Shown: piece after piece, positions 6,891 through 15,796 of the stretch
How the letters are laid out: the number at the start of each line of letters is the position of its first letter
Position numbering within the stretch: the first letter of the stretch is position 1
The notes under the pieces: generated by a model
Told to the model about the DNA's origin: nothing
What the model saw: the letters and a program-made list of their open reading frames with translations, nothing else
The model's database searches: none
NCBI GenBank assembly: GCA_913775095.1
Contig: CAJYIW010000024.1
Coordinates: 248,001 to 312,000, forward strand
Reading direction: 5' to 3'
Source: an uncultured Siphonobacter sp.
GTDB taxonomy: Bacteria > Bacteroidota > Bacteroidia > Cytophagales > Spirosomataceae
Length of the DNA: 64,000 nt
Position numbers and translations under genes: made by a program

Positions 6891-9266
6891 ATGATACGTA
6901 ATTACTTCAAAGTTGCCATTCGGGCTTTACTCAAAAATAAGGTTTACTCCCTCATTAATATCCTCGGGCTAGCCCTGGGCATGGCCGTGACCATGCTGAT
7001 TGGCCTCTGGATTTGGGACGAACTCACCTACGATCGCTACCATCAGAATTACGATCGGATTGCTCAGGTGATGATTCACCAGACCTGGGACGGCCGGAAA
7101 GGGACTCAGACGGCCGTCCCGGTTCCGCTTCACCATGAGCTCAAGGAGAAATATTCAGATTTTAAATACGTGGTTCCCAGCTCCTGGACCTTCGGCCACA
7201 TCCTGGCTTATCAGGATACCAAACTGAACAAATCAGGCAACTACATGGGCGTAGACGGGCCCGATCTGTTCTCGCTTGACATGGTGAAAGGCACCAGAAA
7301 GGGATTGAAAGATCCGCATTCCATTCTCATCGACGAATCCCTGGCGAAAGCCCTGTTTCGGGGGGAAGATCCGATTAACAAAGTCGTTAAGCTCGATAAT
7401 AAATCAGAAGTAAAAGTAACCGGAGTTTACAAGGACTTTCCCAAGAATACGGAGCTTAATGAAGTACATTACCTCCTGCCCTGGGATCTGTATCTGATCG
7501 TAGAATCCTGGGTCAAGGAAAGTCGGGAGGAATGGGGGAATAACTCTTTCCAGGCCTACGTTCAGCTCCAGCCTACCGCTGATATGGACAAGGTTTCCGC
7601 TAAAATCAAGAATACCATTCTCAATCATGTGCCCAAAGATGCTGCGAAGCCGGAAGTCTTTCTCCATCCCATGTCGAAATGGCATTTATATTCTGAATTC
7701 AAAAACGGAGTCATTACCGGTGGCCGAATTGAGTTTGTCTGGTTGTTTGGCTGTATTGGGGCGTTCGTATTACTGCTGGCCTGTATCAATTTCATGAATC
7801 TCAGCACGGCCCGCAGCGAAAAGCGGGCCAAGGAAGTAGGCATTCGTAAAGCCATTGGTTCGGTTCGGACGCAGCTCATTGGTCAGTTTCTGAGTGAGTC
7901 GTTACTGGTTTCTGTTCTGGCTCTGGCCCTGAGTATTTTGCTGGTCGAAGCCTCTTTGCCTTTCTTTAATGATCTATCCAGCAAGCACCTGTCCCTGCCC
8001 TGGGACAATCCCCTGTTCTGGCTGGCAGCCATTGGCTTTACTTTATTTACCGGAGTAATTTCAGGCAGTTATCCAGCCTTCTACCTATCCTCCTTTGAAC
8101 CCGTTCAGGTACTGAAAGGCACCTTCCGCGTGGGCCGTTACGCGTCCTTACCCCGCAAAGTGCTGGTGGTCTTGCAATTCACCGTTTCAGTAACGCTGAT
8201 CATTGGCACAATTGCCGTGTTTCGTCAGGTACAGTTCGCCAAGGATCGGCCCGTTGGGTTTACCCGTGAAGGACTGATCTACCTGACGATGAATACCGAA
8301 GAGAGTTATAAAAACTACGCGGCCTTCCGGACGGAGCTGCTTTCCAGCGGAGTGGTTGCGAACGTGACCAAGTCGTCCAGTCCGATTACGCAACTCTATT
8401 CCAACCAGATTGGCTTCGACTGGAAAGGCAAGGATCCCAACAAACAGGCTCTATTCGGAACGGTTGCCGTGAGTGAAGATTTCGGCAAAACGGTGGGTTT
8501 ACAATTCGTAAACGGGCGTGATTTTTCCACGAAATTCGCTACTGACTCCACCGCTATGATTATGAACGAATCAGCGGCCAAATACACCGGAATGAAAAAT
8601 GTGGTCGGTGAAACCATCAAATGGAATGGCAAGGACTATACGGTCGTCGGGGTAGTGAAAGATGTCATCATGGATTCGCCCTACCGGCCCGCTATGGCGA
8701 CGGTCTTCACGTATAATCCCAGCTGGTCGGGTATCATTACCATCAAAATTGCTCCGCAAACGGGCGTAAGCCGGGCTCTGAGTCGCATTGAAGAAATCTA
8801 TCGCAAACACGATCCCGGAGCTCCGTTCGACTATAAGTTTTCCAGCGATGAATACGCTCAGAAATTCGCTTCGGAAGTTCGCGTGGGTAAACTCGCTACC
8901 TTCTTTGCCTGTCTCGCCATCTTCATTTCCTGTTTGGGACTGTTCGGACTGGCTTCTTTCGTCGCCGAACAACGCATCAAGGAAATTGGCGTACGGAAAG
9001 TGCTGGGAGCCTCCGTTTTCAACCTCTGGGGCTTACTATCGAAAGACTTTGTGGGACTGGTTCTTATTTCGTTCTGTATTTCTGTTCCCATTGCCTGGTA
9101 TTTCATGAATAACTGGCTCTCGCGTTACGAGTACCATTCCGATCTTAGCTGGTGGATTTTCGCCAGTGCGGGCATTGGAGCTCTGGTGGTGACCCTGGCC
9201 ACGGTTAGCTATCAGGCCATTTCGGCAGCATTAATGAACCCGGTAAAGAGTTTAAAAACCGAGTGA
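6891..9266 (+). CDS. FtsX/MacB-like ABC transporter permease
   Basis: 791 residues from ATG 6891 (MIRNYFKVAIRALLKN). A TTG at 6861 is in frame, but paralogues start with M(L/I)RNY(F/L), so the ATG is preferred. Order: N-terminal helix, periplasmic MacB domain, FtsX domain with KEVGIRKAIGSVRTQL, second periplasmic domain, FtsX domain with KEIGVRKVLGASVFNL, terminal NPVKSLKTE. It is most similar to the permease at 19969-22368 (shared KNKVYS, GLKDPHSIL, LACINFMNLSTARSEKRA), pointing to a duplication. It lies 230 bp after the permease at 4249; a weak CATCTTTG box at 6855-6862 may give it its own promoter. No ATPase domain. Confidence 0.92.
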   Translation: MIRNYFKVAIRALLKNKVYSLINILGLALGMAVTMLIGLWIWDELTYDRYHQNYDRIAQVMIHQTWDGRKGTQTAVPVPLHHELKEKYSDFKYVVPSSWTFGHILAYQDTKLNKSGNYMGVDGPDLFSLDMVKGTRKGLKDPHSILIDESLAKALFRGEDPINKVVKLDNKSEVKVTGVYKDFPKNTELNEVHYLLPWDLYLIVESWVKESREEWGNNSFQAYVQLQPTADMDKVSAKIKNTILNHVPKDAAKPEVFLHPMSKWHLYSEFKNGVITGGRIEFVWLFGCIGAFVLLLACINFMNLSTARSEKRAKEVGIRKAIGSVRTQLIGQFLSESLLVSVLALALSILLVEASLPFFNDLSSKHLSLPWDNPLFWLAAIGFTLFTGVISGSYPAFYLSSFEPVQVLKGTFRVGRYASLPRKVLVVLQFTVSVTLIIGTIAVFRQVQFAKDRPVGFTREGLIYLTMNTEESYKNYAAFRTELLSSGVVANVTKSSSPITQLYSNQIGFDWKGKDPNKQALFGTVAVSEDFGKTVGLQFVNGRDFSTKFATDSTAMIMNESAAKYTGMKNVVGETIKWNGKDYTVVGVVKDVIMDSPYRPAMATVFTYNPSWSGIITIKIAPQTGVSRALSRIEEIYRKHDPGAPFDYKFSSDEYAQKFASEVRVGKLATFFACLAIFISCLGLFGLASFVAEQRIKEIGVRKVLGASVFNLWGLLSKDFVGLVLISFCISVPIAWYFMNNWLSRYEYHSDLSWWIFASAGIGALVVTLATVSYQAISAALMNPVKSLKTE

Positions 9267-9271
9267 TGCTC

Positions 9272-9312
9272 TATTACCAGTGAACCGGCTTCCTGCCGGT
9301 TCACTGGTAATA
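9272..9312 (+). terminator. long perfect hairpin after the permease gene
   Basis: TATTACCAGTGAACCGGC (9272-9289) pairs perfectly with GCCGGTTCACTGGTAATA (9295-9312) around a 5-nt loop TTCCT. It begins 5 bp after the permease stop and ends 4 bp before the next start codon. There is no T run, so it may act as a processing or blocking hairpin rather than a classic terminator. Confidence 0.6.
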
Positions 9313-9316
9313 ACCG

Positions 9317-10432
9317 ATGCTTAACCGAAAAACCATGCGTACGTCAGAAACGAGTCCTATTCTCTTACAAACCAGGCAACACTTTGAAATTCTGGATGGC
9401 CTGCGTGGGGTGGCTGCCGTAGCGGTAGTCATTTTTCATTTCATGGAGCTCATCACGCCCGATTACCACGATAACTTCATTGCCCACGCCTACTTCGCCG
9501 TTGATTTTTTTTTCTGCCTGTCTGGATTCGTGATGGCCTATGCCTACGATGAGCGAATGCAGCGTATGGGCGTCCTTTCCTTTTTGAAACGGCGGCTTAT
9601 TCGCTTGCATCCTTTGGTGGTTATCGGTTCGGTGATTGGTTTACTTGCCTTTGTTTTTGATCCCTTCAGTAACCTGTACCAGAAATTCAGCGATCAGATC
9701 ATTCCCCTGTTTGTTACCTCTTGCCTGATGATTCCGTATCCGCTGGTAAAGGAACGTTACTTCAATCTGTTTCATTTGAATCCTCCTACCTGGTCCTTAT
9801 TCTGGGAATACCTTTCGAATATTCTTTATGCCCTTGTTCTGATTAAAATTTCCAATAAAATTCTCTGGTTGTTAACGGCGATTGCCGCCTTCGCCCTGGC
9901 TTTTGAAGCCCATCGTTCAACGTTTTTAGGCGTAGGTTTTGGTGGCGATAACGTCATGGGCGGCGGGTACCGAATGTTTTACTCTTTTTTGGCGGGCCTC
10001 CTGGTGTATCGTTCCCAATGGATTATTAAATCCAGACTGGGATTTGTATCCATGAGTCTTTTACTATTAGCCAGCTTTTTGATCCCTTTCGCCAAAGCGG
10101 TCAACTGGCTGGTGGATCCGCTGGTGGTTATCTTCTATCTACCCCTGCTGGTCGCTCTGGGAGCCGGGGCTACGCATCACCTGGCTTATCAGAAAATCTG
10201 CCGGTTTCTGGGTGATATCTCTTACCCGCTGTACATGACGCATTATCCCTTCATCTGGATCGTGCTGAGTTACATGGAAGTTAAAAAGCCCTCCACCAGC
10301 CACCTAGTGGTCGTCATGATCGTGGGCGTGATCCTCCTGACCCTTTTTGCCTATGGAATCATGGTAGTACTGGATATGCCTTTGAGAAAATACCTGACCA
10401 GTCGTCTGAAAAGACAGTCTGTTCAGATCTGA
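9317..10432 (+). CDS. acyltransferase family 3 (OafA/NolL type) membrane protein
   Basis: 371 residues with about ten membrane helices. The N-terminal motif EILDGLRGVAAVAVVIFHF and the following YFAVDFFFCLSGFVMAYAY are the classic acyltransferase-3 signature; the family histidine is in the IFHF stretch. A second hallmark, the WSLFWEYLSN segment, follows near residue 157. Such proteins transfer acetyl or other acyl groups to sugars of lipopolysaccharide, capsule or antibiotics at the inner membrane. The start at 9317 could also be the in-frame ATG at 9335. No sugar-biosynthesis genes lie nearby, so the target is unknown. Confidence 0.9.
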   Translation: MLNRKTMRTSETSPILLQTRQHFEILDGLRGVAAVAVVIFHFMELITPDYHDNFIAHAYFAVDFFFCLSGFVMAYAYDERMQRMGVLSFLKRRLIRLHPLVVIGSVIGLLAFVFDPFSNLYQKFSDQIIPLFVTSCLMIPYPLVKERYFNLFHLNPPTWSLFWEYLSNILYALVLIKISNKILWLLTAIAAFALAFEAHRSTFLGVGFGGDNVMGGGYRMFYSFLAGLLVYRSQWIIKSRLGFVSMSLLLLASFLIPFAKAVNWLVDPLVVIFYLPLLVALGAGATHHLAYQKICRFLGDISYPLYMTHYPFIWIVLSYMEVKKPSTSHLVVVMIVGVILLTLFAYGIMVVLDMPLRKYLTSRLKRQSVQI

Positions 10433-10494
10433 TTCTTGGTACCTGAAACGATCCACGTTGCCTCTGTTCTTATGCAGCGAACTTCACTGCCTGT

Positions 10495-10612
10495 AGCGTC
10501 TGAGACGCTTTCTTCGCAAATCCGCGTTGCAAACGCGGACTAACGGAGGTCATTGCCCCAATGTTCGTCCGCGACTGGGTCGCGGATGATGGAGAAAAGC
10601 GTCTGCGACGCT
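10495..10612. repeat. composite nested palindrome (REP-like) in an intergenic region
   Basis: Four short hairpins are arranged symmetrically: AGCGTCTGAGACGCT (10495-10509), TCCGCGTTGCAAACGCGGA (10521-10539), TCCGCGACTGGGTCGCGGA (10568-10586) and AGCGTCTGCGACGCT (10598-10612). The outer two are near-identical, as are the inner two, so the whole unit is also one large inverted repeat. It fills part of the 340-bp gap between the acyltransferase and the M16 peptidase genes. It resembles bacterial REP/BIME elements; the rest of the gap shows only a weak promoter-like TATCTTGG near 10733. Confidence 0.75.
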
Positions 10613-10772
10613 GAAACCGACAAACGCTTATTCATAAATCCGGGCCGGGAACTGGACGAAAAGGGTAGAATTTTTCGGGATATTTTGTTGGTATGAATGT
10701 GTCCGATACGAAACAGAATTCAGCTGATTTGACTATCTTGGTAATCCTAGTATCACTCCTTGATTTTACCAC

Positions 10773-13712
10773 ATGAAACAACTCTTATGGGGGGCATTCC
10801 TGCTCTTTGCCCTCATTCCTTCCACCACTCACGCCCAGAAAAAATACGAATGGAAAACCGCCTCCAGCGGTGGCTATTCCTACCGTTTCGTCACAAACGA
10901 TCCCATGAAAACCCGTTTTTATACCCTCAAAAACGGGTTGACGGTTATTCTGACGGTTAATAAAAAAGAGCCCCGCATTTTCTCGTTCATGCCTACCCGG
11001 GCGGGGTCCAATACCGATCCCCGTACGAATACCGGCCTTGCTCACTACCTGGAACACATGCTTTTCAAGGGTACGGACCAATACGGTACGCTCAACTGGG
11101 CGAAGGAAAAACCTTTGCTGGATGAGATCAATGCCCTCTACGAAAAATATCACAGCACCACGGATACGGTTCAGCGGAAAGCGATTTACCGCCAGATTGA
11201 CCAGAAATCAGGCGAAGCGGCGAAGTATGCCATTGCCAATGAATACGATAAAATGATTGCCAGCATGGGCGGTCAGAACTCGAACGCATTTACGAGTTAC
11301 GAAGTCACGGCTTACATGGAAGATATTCCATCCAATGCCCTGGACCGCTATCTGACTTTGCAGGCCGAGCGTTTCCGCAAACCCGTTTTCCGTATTTTCC
11401 ACACGGAACTGGAAGCCGTTTACGAAGAGAAAAATCGGAGCCTCGACAACGATCCCTGGAAAGTGGAAGAAACGCTGATGGCGGCTCTGTTTCCTACGCA
11501 TAATTACGGACAACAAACCACCATCGGTACGATTGAACACCTGAAAAACCCTTCGCTGGTCGAAATTCAGAAGTACTTCGATACCTATTACGTGCCGAAT
11601 AACATGGCCGTCATTATGGCCGGGGATTTCAATCCCGATCAACTGGTGAAAATGATTGACCAGAAATTCAGCTTCTGGAAACCCAAACCCGTGAGCCTGT
11701 ATAACCCGCCCAAAGAGGCTTCGCTGACGAGTATTCAAACCAGAGAAGTCTATGGCCCCACACCCGAATCGGTGAAAATTGGCTTCCGCTTACCCGGTGT
11801 ATTAGATGCGAAGGCGTCCATTCTGGCTACGCTGATGGATGAAGTCATGTCCAATTCGGCGGCGGGTCTGATTGACCTGAACCTGAACAAAGGTCAGAAA
11901 ATTCTGGGTGGCGGTTCAACGATTGAGAAACTGAAGGATTACTCGGTATGGTCAATGGCGGGTCGTCCGAAAAAAGGACAGTCGCTGGAAGAAGTGAAAG
12001 ATTTATTAATGGGTCAGGTAGCGAAGCTGAAGAAGGGCGAATTTGATGAAAAAATCCTGCGTTCCATTGTTAATAATTACAAGCTCAACGCCATTCGCGA
12101 GCTGGAAAACAACTACAGCCGCGTTTATCCGTTGCTGGAATCCTTCACGAATGACAAAGGCGAAAGTTGGCTGAATTATACGGATCGTCTGGACGCCATG
12201 TCGAAAATTACAAAAGCGGAAGTCGTTGCCTTTGCCAATGAATGGCTGAAGGACAATTACGTGATCGTGTACAAACGCAAGGGCGAAGACAAGAGCATTC
12301 AGAAAGTGGATAAGCCCGCCATCACGCCCGTTGCCACGAACACCGATAAAGAATCGCCTTTCCTGAAAAAGATCGATAACCTGCCGATGGCATCCATCAA
12401 ACCCGTATGGCTGGATTATCAGAAAGATGTTAAACAGGGAAAAGCCGGGATTGCCGACGTGTTGTACGCGGCGAATACCGAAAACGAGATTTTCCGCCTG
12501 GGGTATCGTCTGAAACTGGGAACGTATCACAGCAAGTTATTAGGTTTAGCCACGCAGTACATCGGTTTACTAAGCACTGACCGGATGACGGCCGATCAGA
12601 TCAGTACGGAGTTCTTTAACCTGGCTTGCAGTTATAGCATCCAGCCAGGTAATGAATACACCACCATCCGACTGACGGGATTGCAGGGTAACTTCAGCCC
12701 CGCTACCCAACTGCTTGAACAGTTGCTTCGTACCTGCAAACCCGATGAAAAAGCCCTGGAAGAACTAAAAGGCCGCCTGCTGAAGCAACGGGCGGATAAT
12801 AAGCTCAACAAGGGCAGCATCATGCAGGGGTTGATGCAATATGCTGAATACGGGGCAAAAAATCCATTCAATAATCAGTTGAGTAACGAAGAACTGGAAA
12901 AGGTAACGGCCGCTGAGCTGGTCAACTTCATTCACTCTCTGGTAACCATGCCTCAGCAAATTATCTATTACGGTCCGCTGACCTTACCGCAGTTTGAGCA
13001 GCAAATTGTTGGTCTGCACGCCTTGCCCGCTTCGTTTGCCTCCGTTCCGGCCAGGCAGGAATTCAGGCAATTGAAACAGTCGGCGAACGAAGTACTATTT
13101 GCCGACTATGATATGGTTCAGTCCGAGATTTCCTGGGTTCGCAATACGGAAACGTACAGCCCTGCGGAAACCCCAACCGTTGAGTTTTTCAATAACTATT
13201 TTGGTGGTGGCATGGCTTCAGTGGTGTTCCAGACGCTTCGGGAGTCGAAGGCTCTGGCTTACTCCACCTACGCGTTTTACAACACGCCCGCCAAGAAGAA
13301 CGAAGATTATACCCTGATTGCCTACATCGGCTGTCAGGCCGACAAGTTACCCGAAGCCATTGCGGGAATGAATGAGTTACTGAATCAGTTACCCGAATCG
13401 CCCGTAGCCCTGGAATCGGCGAAAAAAGGAATGAAGAAGTCCCTGGAAACGGAACGCATTCTTCAGGACGGCGTAATTTATAATTATCTCTCCGCTCAGG
13501 AAAAGGGTTTGAATTACGACGAGCGGGAAAAAACATACGCGGCATTAGACCAACTTACGTTCGCTGATCTGAAGAAATTCAGCGAAAAAGAATTAGCGAA
13601 CAAGCCCTATACCTACTGCATCGTAGCCTCGGAGAATAAGGTCCCGCTGGCTTCGCTGAATAAATACGGTAAAGTGAAGAAGGTATCGCTAGAAGAGATT
13701 TTCGGGTATTAA
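10773..13712 (+). CDS. secreted M16-family zinc metallopeptidase (two-module, pitrilysin/insulinase type)
   Basis: 979 residues with a signal peptide (MKQLLWGAFLLFALIPSTTHA). The N-terminal M16 domain carries the inverted zinc motif HYLEH inside GLAHYLEHMLFKGT (about residues 90-103), and the distal glutamate helix LEAVYEEKNRSLDND near 211-224. The C-terminal half (about 560-979) is an inactive M16 domain, with YFGGGMASVVFQTLRESKALAYSTYA as the typical binding region. The full length matches two-module periplasmic M16 proteases that degrade small peptides. A hairpin terminator follows directly, and a composite palindrome lies upstream. Single gene. Confidence 0.93.
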   Translation: MKQLLWGAFLLFALIPSTTHAQKKYEWKTASSGGYSYRFVTNDPMKTRFYTLKNGLTVILTVNKKEPRIFSFMPTRAGSNTDPRTNTGLAHYLEHMLFKGTDQYGTLNWAKEKPLLDEINALYEKYHSTTDTVQRKAIYRQIDQKSGEAAKYAIANEYDKMIASMGGQNSNAFTSYEVTAYMEDIPSNALDRYLTLQAERFRKPVFRIFHTELEAVYEEKNRSLDNDPWKVEETLMAALFPTHNYGQQTTIGTIEHLKNPSLVEIQKYFDTYYVPNNMAVIMAGDFNPDQLVKMIDQKFSFWKPKPVSLYNPPKEASLTSIQTREVYGPTPESVKIGFRLPGVLDAKASILATLMDEVMSNSAAGLIDLNLNKGQKILGGGSTIEKLKDYSVWSMAGRPKKGQSLEEVKDLLMGQVAKLKKGEFDEKILRSIVNNYKLNAIRELENNYSRVYPLLESFTNDKGESWLNYTDRLDAMSKITKAEVVAFANEWLKDNYVIVYKRKGEDKSIQKVDKPAITPVATNTDKESPFLKKIDNLPMASIKPVWLDYQKDVKQGKAGIADVLYAANTENEIFRLGYRLKLGTYHSKLLGLATQYIGLLSTDRMTADQISTEFFNLACSYSIQPGNEYTTIRLTGLQGNFSPATQLLEQLLRTCKPDEKALEELKGRLLKQRADNKLNKGSIMQGLMQYAEYGAKNPFNNQLSNEELEKVTAAELVNFIHSLVTMPQQIIYYGPLTLPQFEQQIVGLHALPASFASVPARQEFRQLKQSANEVLFADYDMVQSEISWVRNTETYSPAETPTVEFFNNYFGGGMASVVFQTLRESKALAYSTYAFYNTPAKKNEDYTLIAYIGCQADKLPEAIAGMNELLNQLPESPVALESAKKGMKKSLETERILQDGVIYNYLSAQEKGLNYDEREKTYAALDQLTFADLKKFSEKELANKPYTYCIVASENKVPLASLNKYGKVKKVSLEEIFGY

Positions 13713-13714
13713 TG

Positions 13715-13752
13715 AAAAGAAGGCCGGATGTGAAACCCGGCCTTCTTTTTTC
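13715..13752 (+). terminator. rho-independent terminator of the M16 peptidase gene
   Basis: AGAAGGCCGG pairs with CCGGCCTTCT around ATGTGAAAC and is followed by a T run (13746-13751). It begins right after the stop codon. Confidence 0.9.
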
Positions 13753-13776
13753 AATTCGAACTAAAAGATTCTTTTC

Positions 13777-13877
13777 CGTAGAGACGCGATTGATCGCGTC
13801 TGGGTAGAGGCAGTTTTCTGTTACCTTCCCAAGGTTCTCATTCTCCGACGGAGACGCCATCAATGGAAGTCTCTACG
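13777..13877. repeat. 101-bp dispersed repeat with short terminal inverted repeats, copy A
   Basis: The element begins CGTAGAGAC (13777-13785) and ends GTCTCTACG (13869-13877), a 9-bp perfect inverted repeat. Its interior matches 25218-25307 closely (GCGTCTGGGTAGAGGC, then TTTTC(T/A)GTTACCTT and TCATTC(T/C)CCG). It also has an inner ACGCGATTGATCGCGT palindrome. It has no coding capacity and lies between a terminator and the minus-strand VOC gene. A MITE-like or REP-like element is possible. Confidence 0.7.
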
Positions 13878-13916
13878 TTTCAAAGAAATTGACCGCTGTT
13901 TCGGATTTGTAGTCCC

Positions 13917-13994
13917 GCTGTTTCGGATTTATAATCCGAAACCCGTCTGTTGAGGATCTGTGATCCGTTACCGGGATTATAAATCCGAAACAGC
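13917..13994. repeat. 21-bp perfect inverted repeat (possible terminator of the VOC gene)
   Basis: GCTGTTTCGGATTTATAATC plus one base (13917-13937) is repeated exactly in reverse complement at 13974-13994. A direct partial copy (CCGCTGTTTCGGATTT) precedes it at 13893-13908. It lies 14 bp beyond the stop of the minus-strand VOC protein gene, so a folded RNA could end that transcript. Confidence 0.7.
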
Positions 13995-14008
13995 CCAGGG
14001 TATTATTC

Positions 14009-14848
14009 TCATGCATTTACCAACGTTTCAATATCCATTTTCTTCATTTTCATGAAGGCGGCTCCAACCCTCGGGGCCTTTTCCGGATCGGACATGAGTT
14101 GCCCCAGCATTGAAGGAACTACCTGCCAGGATACGCCAAAGGGATCTTTACACCAGCCACAAACGCCTTCCTGCCCCCGTTCAGTCAGGTGATGCCAGTA
14201 GTGATCAATTTCCTCCTGCGTATCGCAGCTAATCACCATCGAGATGGCTTCGTTGAACGTAAACGACTGAGGAACGGCACTATCCATCGCCATGAATAAC
14301 TGATCGTTAAGCCTGAAGCGGGCGTGAACCACGCGGGCGTCCAGCTTTACCTGACCGGGTTCGTAACGGGCCACGAATCCTTCCTCGGAATCGGGAAAAA
14401 CATTTATGTAGAACGAAATGGCATCCTCGGCTTTGCCCTGCTGGTCGCCGCAAAACATGAATAAAGGCACAATGCTCTGCCCTACTTCCGTAACGTTTCC
14501 CAGCGATAACTGCCAGGTAACGCCGTACCGGTCCTGCACCCAGCCGTACACCTCGCTCCAGTCGTAACTGCCCAGCGGGATGAACGCTTCGCCTTCCACC
14601 ATCAGCTCGTTCCAGATGTTTTCCAGCTCTTCGGGGTCCTCCAGCGTTACGTAAAACGAGAGGGATGCATTCGGCTGGTATTCCGGACCGCCGTTCAGGG
14701 CCATGAAAGAATTTCCGTCCAGTTCAAAATAAGTCACCATGGGATTACTTTCCCTGATCGATGAATTTCTGAACAGAGAGGTATATAACTCGGCCGCTTC
14801 CTGGGCCTTGCCGTCAAACCAGAGGCAAGGATATAGGCTTGGTTTCAT
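14009..14848 (-). CDS. two-domain VOC/PhnB-like protein
   Basis: 279 residues built of two consecutive PhnB-type glyoxalase/bleomycin-resistance-fold domains: about 1-135 (PCLWFDGKAQEAAELYTSLF ... WGWVQDRYGVTWQLS) and 140-270 (PLFMFCGDQQGKAEDAISFYINVF ... GWCKDPFGVSWQVVPSML). Both carry the typical QDRYGV/KDPFGVSWQ end motif. The family includes 'demethylubiquinone methyltransferase-like' VOC proteins of unknown reaction. It lies 6 bp after the SRPBCC gene on the same strand and probably shares its transcript. Confidence 0.85.
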   Translation of the reverse strand: MKPSLYPCLWFDGKAQEAAELYTSLFRNSSIRESNPMVTYFELDGNSFMALNGGPEYQPNASLSFYVTLEDPEELENIWNELMVEGEAFIPLGSYDWSEVYGWVQDRYGVTWQLSLGNVTEVGQSIVPLFMFCGDQQGKAEDAISFYINVFPDSEEGFVARYEPGQVKLDARVVHARFRLNDQLFMAMDSAVPQSFTFNEAISMVISCDTQEEIDHYWHHLTERGQEGVCGWCKDPFGVSWQVVPSMLGQLMSDPEKAPRVGAAFMKMKKMDIETLVNA

Positions 14849-14854
14849 TCGCTG

Positions 14855-15310
14855 TTAATTAGAGGCTTCACAAATGGCTTTGAGCTTTTTCAAAGCCCGG
14901 GGCCAGGTTTCATTGAAATAATCGAGGTACTTATCGTCAGTATCTACGTCTACGATCAAGGTCGTCACCCCGTCTTTTTCATCGAAGGTATAATTTTCCT
15001 GCGATCCGGCCCAGCTTTCTACCGTTGGTCCTTCCGTAATTTCCTCCCCATCCGACAACATTCCGTAGTGTTCAATGGAAACAAACTGAGCCGGAATGTT
15101 TTCTCTGATTCGGGCCAGCATGCCTTCTTTCTTTTCCCCCTCCGTCGTAAAGATAATTTTTGCCCCTTTCGCCCAGCTTCCTTCAAAGTCAGAGTTGGGG
15201 GCAAATTCTGTCGTCCAGAGTTTGTAAGTTTCCTGATGAAGCATTATATCGTACACCCGGGCGGCACTAGCGTTAATCTCAATGGTATACTGCTGCGTTT
15301 TCATGATCAT
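14855..15310 (-). CDS. SRPBCC/AHSA1-family protein
   Basis: 151 residues. The START-like fold is indicated by the first strand YTIEINASAARVYDIMLHQETYKLWTTEF, the middle FVSIEHYGMLSDGEEI and the final long helix YFNETWPRALKKLKAICEAS, the usual ending of the AHSA1 group. These proteins bind hydrophobic ligands; the ligand is unknown. The start may be MIM (15310) or the second Met (15304). It is upstream of and next to the two-domain VOC gene, a common pairing in Bacteroidota. Confidence 0.85.
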   Translation of the reverse strand: MIMKTQQYTIEINASAARVYDIMLHQETYKLWTTEFAPNSDFEGSWAKGAKIIFTTEGEKKEGMLARIRENIPAQFVSIEHYGMLSDGEEITEGPTVESWAGSQENYTFDEKDGVTTLIVDVDTDDKYLDYFNETWPRALKKLKAICEASN

Positions 15311-15328
15311 TCCTGTTTGAGGTTAATA

Positions 15329-15360
15329 CTCCTGCCGTGATCTTTGCATCACGGCAGGAG
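15329..15360 (-). terminator. perfect hairpin between VOC and SRPBCC genes
   Basis: CTCCTGCCGTGAT pairs perfectly with ATCACGGCAGGAG around a 6-nt loop. It lies 11 bp beyond the stop of the minus-strand VOC gene at 15371. There is no T run on the minus-strand side, so read-through into the next gene is possible. Confidence 0.6.
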
Positions 15361-15370
15361 ATGGTTTATT

Positions 15371-15760
15371 CTATTGCATGGAGAACAAGCCAAATGCATT
15401 GCCCTCGGAATCGGTACAAATGGAGCAGAACCCAAAATCACCAATGGAAAACTTCGGTCTGACGACGTATCCTCCGGCCTGCTGAACCCGGCTTTCTTCT
15501 TCCGTACATTCCTGCGTTGGGAAGTAGACCATGGTGTTCAGACTATGCCCATCCCCCTCCTTGGTTCCCGGCATTTCAATGAGGGCTCCGCTGACGCCCT
15601 GATTGTCCATGGACGAAAAGAAAGCCATTTTCATCTCGCCCGCATCGCCCGGAGCCGGAGCGTCCGTAAACTTCGTACCAATCACCTCGCTGTAAAATTT
15701 TTTGGCTCGCTCCAGGTCCTTTACGTAGATTTCGAACCAGCAAATGATGTTCTCGTTCAT
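15371..15760 (-). CDS. VOC-family (glyoxalase-fold) protein
   Basis: 129 residues, one VOC domain pair: ICWFEIYVKDLERAKKFYSEVIGTKF at the start and SIGDFGFCSICTDSEGNAFGLFSMQ at the end. Candidate metal or ligand residues are the early E of WFEI and the late E of SEGN. Similar proteins are annotated as glyoxalase/bleomycin-resistance proteins; the substrate is unknown. It is in a run of four small minus-strand genes of related folds. Confidence 0.85.
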   Translation of the reverse strand: MNENIICWFEIYVKDLERAKKFYSEVIGTKFTDAPAPGDAGEMKMAFFSSMDNQGVSGALIEMPGTKEGDGHSLNTMVYFPTQECTEEESRVQQAGGYVVRPKFSIGDFGFCSICTDSEGNAFGLFSMQ

Positions 15761-15796
15761 AGGAATTAAGAGGTGTAAACGGTTGTATATTTGATT

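Noticed and set aside
10698-10713. TGTCCGATACGAAACA upstream of the M16 peptidase resembles the paired operators
   Set aside because: Only one site, its right half is poor (GAAACA for CGnACA), no partner at 22 bp and no GG-N10-GA follows; judged chance.
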